Assembly (NCBI GenBank): GCA_002684755.1
Contig: NYVS01000086.1
Coordinates: 1-5,401, forward strand
DNA: 5,401 bases
Reading direction: 5' to 3'
From: Phycisphaerae bacterium
Lineage (GTDB): Bacteria; Planctomycetota; Phycisphaerae; Phycisphaerales; SM1A02
In this document: in pieces, positions 1-5,003 of the stretch
Numbering within the stretch: the first letter of the stretch is position 1
Layout: every line of letters begins with the position of its first letter
Notes under the pieces: generated by a model
Told to the model about the DNA's origin: nothing
Database searches by the model: none
The model's input: only the letters and a program-made list of their open reading frames with translations
Translations under genes and position numbers: made by a program

Positions 1-522
1 CCCGGATACAGCCTTTCGCCGAGCGCGATGTGGGGCATCGACGTCCATCGGGCCGAGTCCGCCGGCGGGTGGCAGGATCCACGCGACATCGCGGGTGGCT
101 ACGCGAGTCCTTCGGTCGACCAGTGTCTTCACCCCGACCTCAAGACCAGGATGGTGGAACGGTGGTGGATCGACGGGGCCCCCAGCCGCTTCAGCCCCTT
201 CTTCGACACCGGTGCGGACGACGGGCAGGTCAACCGCGGCGTCCGGCCTGGCATCCACTGGCAGTTCAATCACGGGCATGAAGCTCGATCCCAGTCCTTG
301 TTCTTCGACGGGAGCGTCGCCACGGTCCGGACCGGCGACGCCTATGAGGACGACCTTCAGTACCAGAAGACCTCCGGCGGCGACCGTCTCTGGAGCCGGG
401 ACACCCCGATGGGCCCCGACGGTCACTACGGAGACATGGGAATCGATGCAGCCACCTCCTTCCACATCCTGACCACCGACGGCATCCGCGGACGAGACTT
501 CCTCCGCCGCGGAGACGGCTGA
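1..522 (+). CDS. H-X9-DG (DUF1559-type) pseudopilin-like protein, 3' end only
   Basis: This is the C-terminal 173 codons of a gene whose start lies left of the window; the frame is open from base 1 and ends at TGA 520-522. The ATG at 28 is internal to the open frame and is not taken as the start. The clearest mark is a perfect H-x9-DG motif: His at 277-279, nine residues, then Asp-Gly at 307-312 within LFFDGSV. This is the signature of the planctomycete/Lentisphaerae 'prepilin-type processing-associated H-X9-DG' proteins, which normally carry an N-terminal type IV prepilin cleavage site and one membrane helix. That part is outside the window, so the prepilin leader is inferred from the family. 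The segment is rich in Gly, Asp, Trp and Tyr and has no membrane helix, as expected of an extracytoplasmic head domain. Members are thought to be exported by type II secretion or pilus-like machinery; their function is unknown. The family call is good, the role is not. Confidence 0.8.
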   Translation, partial: PGYSLSPSAMWGIDVHRAESAGGWQDPRDIAGGYASPSVDQCLHPDLKTRMVERWWIDGAPSRFSPFFDTGADDGQVNRGVRPGIHWQFNHGHEARSQSLFFDGSVATVRTGDAYEDDLQYQKTSGGDRLWSRDTPMGPDGHYGDMGIDAATSFHILTTDGIRGRDFLRRGDG

Positions 523-534
523 AAACCACCGCGG

Positions 535-582
535 CCGAGCGTGGTCCCGATCGGCTCCCAATCGTTCTCGGGGGTCGCTCGG
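535..582. repeat. Imperfect stem-loop region after the pseudopilin-like gene
   Basis: CCGAGCG at 535-541 pairs perfectly with CGCTCGG at 576-582, and inside it CCCGA at 546-550 pairs with TCGGG at 568-572. A separate short dyad, ACCAC 525-529 with GTGGT 541-545, overlaps the left arm. The structure starts 13 bases after the stop codon and could protect or end the upstream transcript. There is no T-run after it, so it is not a canonical intrinsic terminator, and such pairings are not rare in GC-rich DNA. No credible promoter was seen in the 523-631 gap. Confidence 0.3.
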
Positions 583-609
583 GACACCTCGGCCCATTCG
601 TTGATCGCT

Positions 610-630
610 GCGGGCAGATACCGTGCCCGC
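610..630. repeat. 7-bp perfect inverted repeat abutting the transporter start codon
   Basis: GCGGGCA at 610-616 is the exact reverse complement of TGCCCGC at 624-630, with a 7-base loop GATACCG. The right arm ends one base before the ATG at 632, and the alternative GTG start (623-625) straddles the loop and the right arm. As RNA it would form a GC-rich hairpin over the place where a ribosome binding site would lie; as DNA it could be a dyad operator. The dyad itself is read directly; either function is inference. Confidence 0.5.
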
Positions 631-631
631 C

Positions 632-1636
632 ATGCGACTCACTCCCGTCAAAGCCGACCTTCTCATGCTGCTGGCGGCAGCGATCTGGGGATTCGGATTC
701 ATCGCTCAGAAAGAAGCGATGGACGCCGTTGGTCCCCTCACCTTCAATGCGGTTCGATTCGGGATCGGGGCTCTTGCGATCGCTCCACTTCGTTTCGTCT
801 TTCCTCGGATCCGCAATGGGGATCGTGGAATCGAGCTCCGGCGGCTCTGGAAGGGTGGGCTCCTGCTCGGTCTGGTGGTGGCCGTGGCGTCGGGATTCCA
901 GCAGTACGGCATCGTCGGCACCGACGCCGGTCCGGCCGGATTCATCACCGGTCTCTACGTCGTCTTCACGCCCCTGCTGGGCCTCATCGTCGGCGTTCGA
1001 ACCCATCTGGCCACCTGGATCGGCTGCGGTCTGGCCCTCGGAGGAATGTGGTTCCTCACTTTCAAAGGCGACGGACAGGGATTTTCAGTCGATTTCTATG
1101 CCGTACTCGTCCTCGTGGGAGCGCTTGGATGGGCGACGCAGGTATTGCTCGTCGATCGACTCTCGCCCCGCACCGATCCCATCGAACTCACGGTCTTCCA
1201 GTTCACGATCGTGGCGGTGACCAGCATGATCGCGGCGATCATCTTCGAAGGGTCGGCCGCCCTGAACATCCCGCACATTCTCTCGGTCGCGACGTGGGAA
1301 GTGCTCTACTCCGGCGTACTGGCGATCGGACTCGCGTTCTTCGTTCAGATCGTCGCACAGAGGAAGAGTCCACCGGCGCACGTCGCGATTCTCCTGAGTC
1401 TCGAAGCGGTCTTCGCGGCCCTCGGAGGCTGGTGGCTTCTGAATGAGACCTACGACGGCCGCACCATGCTCGGCTGCGGCCTGATGCTGGCCGGCATCCT
1501 CGCCAGCCAGGCGCCCCGTCTTCGTGGTGGTTCGAAATCCGACCCGGATCAACCGGACCCCACGATCCAAAACGTTTCTTCAGATGTCCGCGGGGACCGC
1601 CCTGAGATCCCCCACGAAGCCTCCCAGCCACGTTGA
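632..1636 (+). CDS. EamA-domain DMT-family transporter
   Basis: This is an inner-membrane permease of the drug/metabolite transporter superfamily, 334 residues from the ATG chosen here. It has the usual two tandem EamA repeats, roughly residues 5-145 and 155-295, together about ten hydrophobic helices. Family-like signatures are the first helix with AAIWGFGFIAQKEAM and VGPLTFNAVRFGIGAL after it; DAGPAGFITGLYVVFTPLLG near the end of the first repeat; and in the last helices a Pro-rich entry, LSLEAVFAALGGWWLLNE, then the Gly-rich final helix. Substrates in this family range from amino acids to drugs and sugars, and nothing here identifies one. An in-frame GTG at 623 would add three residues (MPA). 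ATG 632 is preferred because six residues then precede the first helix; no clear Shine-Dalgarno decides it. About 42 residues after the last helix are hydrophilic and proline/charge-rich, longer than is usual. The gene is 73 bp upstream of the cytochrome gene but has no visible functional link to it. Confidence 0.9.
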   Translation: MRLTPVKADLLMLLAAAIWGFGFIAQKEAMDAVGPLTFNAVRFGIGALAIAPLRFVFPRIRNGDRGIELRRLWKGGLLLGLVVAVASGFQQYGIVGTDAGPAGFITGLYVVFTPLLGLIVGVRTHLATWIGCGLALGGMWFLTFKGDGQGFSVDFYAVLVLVGALGWATQVLLVDRLSPRTDPIELTVFQFTIVAVTSMIAAIIFEGSAALNIPHILSVATWEVLYSGVLAIGLAFFVQIVAQRKSPPAHVAILLSLEAVFAALGGWWLLNETYDGRTMLGCGLMLAGILASQAPRLRGGSKSDPDQPDPTIQNVSSDVRGDRPEIPHEASQPR

Positions 1637-1661
1637 AAAACTCGCATCCCTCGGGGTCGAG

Positions 1662-1703
1662 ATCATATTTCCCGCGTGACTGACGAAGTCTCTCAAATAT
1701 GAT
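1662..1703. repeat. 9-bp AT-rich inverted repeat at the cytochrome gene promoter
   Basis: ATCATATTT at 1662-1670 is the exact reverse complement of AAATATGAT at 1695-1703, separated by 24 bases. Within the spacer GACT 1678-1681 pairs with AGTC 1687-1690, so a nested stem is possible. The arms are strikingly AT-rich for this GC-rich window. The arm centres are 33 bp apart, close to three helical turns, which would suit binding of a dimeric or looping regulator; the right arm contains the putative -10 element. It begins 26 bases after the transporter stop but lacks a T-run, so it is not a standard terminator. The repeat is certain; the operator role is inference. Confidence 0.6.
1676..1703 (+). 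promoter_or_regulatory. Putative sigma70-type promoter for a leaderless cytochrome-gene mRNA
   Basis: A -35-like GTGACT (1676-1681, four of six matches to TTGACA) is followed after 16 bases by TATGAT (1698-1703, five of six matches to TATAAT). With the -10 element at positions -12 to -7, transcription would start at base 1710, exactly the A of the ATG. This would make the mRNA leaderless, in line with the lack of a usable ribosome binding site: the GAGGA at 1704-1708 lies only one base before the ATG, too close to serve as a normal Shine-Dalgarno. A promoter here would let the cytochrome and DUF1501 genes be transcribed independently of the transporter. This is sequence inspection only. Confidence 0.45.
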
Positions 1704-1709
1704 GAGGAC

Positions 1710-4700
1710 ATGATTCGGTATCGAACAGACGTCGACCAGCAGCGACGACGCGTCGCGGCCACCGGCGTGTTCCTCGCGGTTGCGGCCACCACCGGGGTGG
1801 TGGTGGCGGTCGCCGAGGAGGATGGCATTCCAGATGATGCCATCCATGCCGGTGTGCCACCCCTGGATTCCGCCATCGACTTCAACCGCGACGTTCGACC
1901 ACTCCTGGTCGCTCGCTGCTTTTCCTGTCACGGTCCTGATCCCTCGACTCGCGAACGCGGCCTTCGGCTGGACGTCCGTGAAGGTGCCGTCGAACCCAGC
2001 CGCCCCGGACGCGACCCGGTCGTGATCCCACATCATGCCGATGACAGTCTGTTGTTCCAACGGATCACCGACTCCGATGACCCGATGCCCCCTTCCGGCG
2101 AACCCCTCTCCCCCGCGGAGGTCGAAATCCTCCGGCGGTGGATCGACGACGGCGCTGAATACGACGGACACTGGTCGTGGAAGCCGATCGCAGATCCGGC
2201 GTCTCCCGAGCTCGAACCCCGATACGAACCGGCGGTGCGGACCGAGGTCGACAGGTTCATCCTCGCTCGCCTCGAGACCGAAGGCATCCACCCCGCCGGC
2301 GATGCGACTCCGGCTCGACAAATCCGCCGCCTCGCCTTCGACCTCACCGGACTTCCCCCCGAACCCGAAACCGTCGAAGCCTTTGAAGACGATCCGAGTG
2401 ACGAACGATGGAACCTGATCGTCGAGGAACAACTGGCATCGCCCGCATTCGGAGAGCGGTGGGGGCGCCACTGGCTCGATCTCGTCCGCTACGCCGAGAC
2501 CTGCGGGCATGAATTCGACTATCCGATCCGCGAAGCCTGGCGATACCGCGACTGGGTGGTCCGCGCCTTCAATCGCGATGTTCCCTACGACAGATTCATC
2601 GCCGAACAGATCGCCGGCGACCTGCTTGAACCCCGGATCAATCCCGACGATCGAACCAACGAAAGCGTGATCGGCACCGGACAGTGGTACTTCCACCAGG
2701 CGGTACACGCCCCGACCGACGTGACCCAGGACCAGTCCGATCGAATCGCCAACCAGTTGGAGGTCTTCGGTCAGGGCTTTCTCGGTCTCACCGTGGCCTG
2801 CGCCCGGTGTCACGACCACAAGTTCGATGCGATCAGCACCCGCGACTACTATGCGCTCTCCGGATACATGCAGTCGATGCACCAGGGATACGCCTACCTG
2901 GATCCGCACGATCGAATCGACAGCGCCGTCCGCCGCATCGAGTCGGAGATGTCGGCCGAAAACCCTCGGTCCACGCTCCCGGTACCTCAACGACTCAATG
3001 GCTACCTGCTCGCCGCCGCCGAACTTCGACCCGCTCGAACTCCGGACGACAAGGGCTGGGAACCAATCGAAACGTCGACCATCGAAACGATCGCCGCCTC
3101 GGAAGACCTCGATGCCGCACTTCTGAACCGCTGGGTCGAGACCTTGAAGCAGGATGCCTGGAGATCATCCGACCATCCGTGGCGGGCATGGGTGTTGCTG
3201 GGACACGATGGCGCCATGCTCGAGGATGAGCCTCGTCGGCAACGACAAGGACAGGTCGTTCCTCACCGTGACCTGGAAATCGATGAGACCGCCGTCCTCC
3301 TCGAGAGCTTCGACCAGCTGAATACCGACCTTCGCTGGTACCCATCGGGATGGGCGTGGACCGGATCCAAGGCCGTCGCCGTGCCGCGTGAGGGAACCAT
3401 GGCGAGTGATCGGCTGGATCGTCGGCTCCAGGGGACACTCCGGAGTGAGACCTTCACCCTCGACCACCGCTACCTTCACTGGCGGGTCCGGGGCGCCGGG
3501 AGTGCGGCCCGTATCAGACTCGTGGTCGAAGGCATGGTCATGGATGAGTTCAACGCCCTGCTCTTCGCCGGATACCGGCAAGGGGTCGATACCCATGACG
3601 GTTGGCGACATGTGGTCAACGACACCCGACTGCAATCCGGAGCCAGGGCGCACCTGGAACTCATCGATGACGGCGATGGACGACTCGAAGTCGATGCGAT
3701 CTGGCTGAGCGATCATGCCGACGGTCGTCTTCCCGGAGAGATGCTGCCGGAGTGGGTCGAGACGGCCCGGGGCGAGGACCCGACCATGCTCGCCGCCGCC
3801 TTCGTTCGGACCGTCGCCGACTCGACCGGGTCGGCCACCTATCGGCAGCCGCTCCGCGACCGACTCATCGATGCCGGACTCTGGGGAGACACCATCGTCG
3901 AAGCGGATGCGAACCGGAAGGTGACCGCGGAGTTCGAGCGTCGCCGCCGCGATCTGGCGGGTGAGATTCCCGGACCCGTCCGAGTGCTCTCGGCCCAGGA
4001 AGGTTCCGGCGTCGACCAGAGGGTCCATGTCCGTGGATCACATCGCACCCCGGGTGAGATCGCGGTCCGCTCGTTCATCACCTCGATCGCGGGCGAGCCC
4101 GAGTCGACGAAGGTCGAAGGGTCGGGACGTCTGGAACTGGTGGACGCCATTCTCGACGATTCCAATCCATTCACTGCGCGGGTCATGGCGAATCGGATCT
4201 GGCATCACCTGCTCGGCCGCGGGCTGGTGCCCACCACCGATGACTTCGGCGGTCTGGGTCAGGTGCCAAGCCATCCCGAACTCCTGGATCACCTGGCTTC
4301 CCGGCTTCGAGAAGACTGGTCGATCAAGAACCTGGTGCGCTCGATCGTTCGATCAAGCACCTACCGACGCTCGAGCGAACCGGTCGCGACCACCGCCGAA
4401 CGAATGATCACCATCGATCCGGACCGGGCGTTGCTCGGTGCCACGCCCGTCCGCCGCATTCAGGCCGAAGCGATTCGAGATGCGATGCTCGCCACCAGCG
4501 GCCGTCTCGATCCACGGATCGGGGGACCGCCGGTGGCGACGCATCTCACCCCGTTCATGACCGGCCGAGGACGCCCCGGCCGCAGTGGCCCGTTGGATGG
4601 CGACGGTCGGCGCAGCATCTATCAGCAGATCCGTCGTAACTTCGCGGCCCCGATGATGGCCGCGTTCGATCTCCCCGCTCCCATGACCACGGTGGGACGC

Positions 4701-4985
4701 CGAAACAGTTCGAACGTTCCCGCCCAGTCACTCGTCCTCATGAACGACCCCTTCGTCCACGAGATGTCCCGAATCTGGGGTGAACGAATTCTCGCCGACG
4801 AATCACTCGTAGACGATCGGACGAGAGCCCGTCGGATGTGGCGCGAGGCGTTCGCCGTCCCACCCACGGACGAGGACATCGAAATGGTCGTCGAATTCGT
4901 CGCCGCCGCACCCGGTCCGCAACAAGGTTGGATCGACGTCGCTCACGCCCTCTACAACGCCAAGGCCTTCATTCACCTCGATTGA
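1710..4985 (+). CDS. Exported PSCyt1-DUF1549-DUF1553 cytochrome-like protein
   Basis: A 1091-residue multidomain protein of the kind amplified in planctomycetes. In order: basic n-region (RRR at 12-14), hydrophobic segment about 15-35 with AVA before EED, a plausible signal-peptidase site; PSCyt1 c-type cytochrome domain about 55-157 with haem motif CFSCH (70-74), likely axial Met in MPPSG (M126), WIDDGAE (144-150) and HWSW (154-157); DUF1549 about 173-390 with LAFDLTGLPP, RWGRHWLDLVRYAET, AWRYRDWVVRAFN and a second CxxCH, CARCHDHKFDAIS, from C364; a beta-rich insert about 528-668 resembling a carbohydrate-binding-type sandwich; HVRGSH (773-778); and DUF1553 about 806-1060 with NPFTARVMANRIWHHLLGRGLVPTTDDFG and SHPELLDHLA (854-863). 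ATG 1710 is the only start that keeps the signal peptide: an in-frame stop lies at 1677-1679 and no other start codon lies between. Haem would be attached after export. The biochemical role is unproven; pairing with DUF1501 suggests surface polymer breakdown or electron transfer. No truncation or frameshift is seen. Confidence 0.93.
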   Translation: MIRYRTDVDQQRRRVAATGVFLAVAATTGVVVAVAEEDGIPDDAIHAGVPPLDSAIDFNRDVRPLLVARCFSCHGPDPSTRERGLRLDVREGAVEPSRPGRDPVVIPHHADDSLLFQRITDSDDPMPPSGEPLSPAEVEILRRWIDDGAEYDGHWSWKPIADPASPELEPRYEPAVRTEVDRFILARLETEGIHPAGDATPARQIRRLAFDLTGLPPEPETVEAFEDDPSDERWNLIVEEQLASPAFGERWGRHWLDLVRYAETCGHEFDYPIREAWRYRDWVVRAFNRDVPYDRFIAEQIAGDLLEPRINPDDRTNESVIGTGQWYFHQAVHAPTDVTQDQSDRIANQLEVFGQGFLGLTVACARCHDHKFDAISTRDYYALSGYMQSMHQGYAYLDPHDRIDSAVRRIESEMSAENPRSTLPVPQRLNGYLLAAAELRPARTPDDKGWEPIETSTIETIAASEDLDAALLNRWVETLKQDAWRSSDHPWRAWVLLGHDGAMLEDEPRRQRQGQVVPHRDLEIDETAVLLESFDQLNTDLRWYPSGWAWTGSKAVAVPREGTMASDRLDRRLQGTLRSETFTLDHRYLHWRVRGAGSAARIRLVVEGMVMDEFNALLFAGYRQGVDTHDGWRHVVNDTRLQSGARAHLELIDDGDGRLEVDAIWLSDHADGRLPGEMLPEWVETARGEDPTMLAAAFVRTVADSTGSATYRQPLRDRLIDAGLWGDTIVEADANRKVTAEFERRRRDLAGEIPGPVRVLSAQEGSGVDQRVHVRGSHRTPGEIAVRSFITSIAGEPESTKVEGSGRLELVDAILDDSNPFTARVMANRIWHHLLGRGLVPTTDDFGGLGQVPSHPELLDHLASRLREDWSIKNLVRSIVRSSTYRRSSEPVATTAERMITIDPDRALLGATPVRRIQAEAIRDAMLATSGRLDPRIGGPPVATHLTPFMTGRGRPGRSGPLDGDGRRSIYQQIRRNFAAPMMAAFDLPAPMTTVGRRNSSNVPAQSLVLMNDPFVHEMSRIWGERILADESLVDDRTRARRMWREAFAVPPTDEDIEMVVEFVAAAPGPQQGWIDVAHALYNAKAFIHLD
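1742..1756. repeat. 6-bp hairpin in the signal-peptide n-region
   Basis: GCGACG at 1742-1747 pairs with CGTCGC at 1751-1756 across a 3-base loop (ACG). It lies in the codons for the Arg-rich n-region of the cytochrome protein, about 32 bases after the ATG. A 6-bp stem alone could be chance in GC-rich coding DNA; it is listed because three longer inverted repeats flank it within 190 bases. Confidence 0.4.
1753..1806 (+). repeat. 27-bp imperfect tandem duplication in the signal-peptide core
   Basis: Two consecutive nine-codon units, 1753-1779 and 1780-1806, encode VAATGVFLA and VAATTGVVV. Both contain the identical nonamer GCGGCCACC (1755-1763 and 1782-1790), exactly 27 bases apart. The hydrophobic core of the export signal therefore looks like an old in-frame tandem duplication. 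Low-complexity Ala/Val/Thr composition in signal peptides can mimic this, so it is a moderate call. Confidence 0.45.
1785..1807. repeat. 9-bp perfect hairpin inside the signal-peptide coding region
   Basis: GCCACCACC at 1785-1793 is the reverse complement of GGTGGTGGC at 1799-1807, with a 5-base loop GGGGT. It encodes residues 26-33 (ATTGVVVA) of the cytochrome protein. As RNA it would be a very stable GC-rich hairpin about 75 bases into the message. The right half, GGTGGTGGTGG at 1796-1806, could alternatively fold as a two-tier G-quadruplex. Whether either forms in the cell is unknown. Confidence 0.55.
1820..1845. repeat. 9-bp perfect hairpin just after the signal-peptide codons
   Basis: GGATGGCAT at 1820-1828 is the reverse complement of ATGCCATCC at 1837-1845, with an 8-base loop TCCAGATG. 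It begins 12 bases after the preceding hairpin and covers codons for about residues 37-46, just downstream of the predicted signal-peptide cleavage site. Unlike the previous hairpin it is not built from a simple repeat, so low complexity does not explain it. Confidence 0.55.
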
Positions 4986-4990
4986 AATCC

Positions 4991-5003
4991 GACGGAACCC
5001 GTC
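4991..5003. repeat. Small hairpin in the cytochrome-DUF1501 junction
   Basis: GACGG at 4991-4995 pairs with CCGTC at 4999-5003 around a 3-base loop AAC, filling most of the 18-base gap and ending directly at the ATG of the DUF1501 gene. The only weak ribosome-binding-like bases, GGAA at 4994-4997 with a 6-base spacer, sit in the stem and loop. Folding could therefore reduce initiation unless ribosomes arriving from the upstream gene open it, which would fit translational coupling. A 5-bp stem is common by chance. Confidence 0.35.

Noticed and set aside
28..30. ATG 28 as the true start of the first gene
   Set aside because: The frame is open upstream to base 1 and a start here would remove the prepilin leader expected for the family, so the gene is taken as cut by the window edge.
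502..545. Intrinsic terminator after the pseudopilin-like gene (CTCC/GGAG at 502-514, ACCAC/GTGGT at 525-545)
   Set aside because: The stems are short, the first is inside codons, and neither is followed by a run of T.
541..1446. A 301-codon + strand open frame overlapping the transporter
   Set aside because: It is Arg/Ser/His-rich with no membrane segment or domain, while the overlapping frame has ten hydrophobic helices and EamA motifs.
1662..1667. A divergent - strand promoter using the left arm of the dyad (TATGAT read on the - strand)
   Set aside because: No gene is read leftward from here and no -35 match was seen; the hexamer follows automatically from the inverted repeat.
1633..1669. 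TTGAAA (1633-1638) with CATATT (1664-1669) as an alternative promoter
   Set aside because: The spacer is 25 bases, far outside the usable 15-19 range.
1239..2990. A 583-codon open frame on the - strand across the transporter and cytochrome genes
   Set aside because: It is antisense to two well-supported genes; its translation is Arg/Gly/Asp/Val-rich without recognisable domains, as expected for a codon-bias shadow in GC-rich DNA.
3165..4028. A 287-codon - strand open frame inside the cytochrome gene
   Set aside because: It is antisense to the beta-rich insert of the cytochrome protein and shows no domain or start signal of its own.
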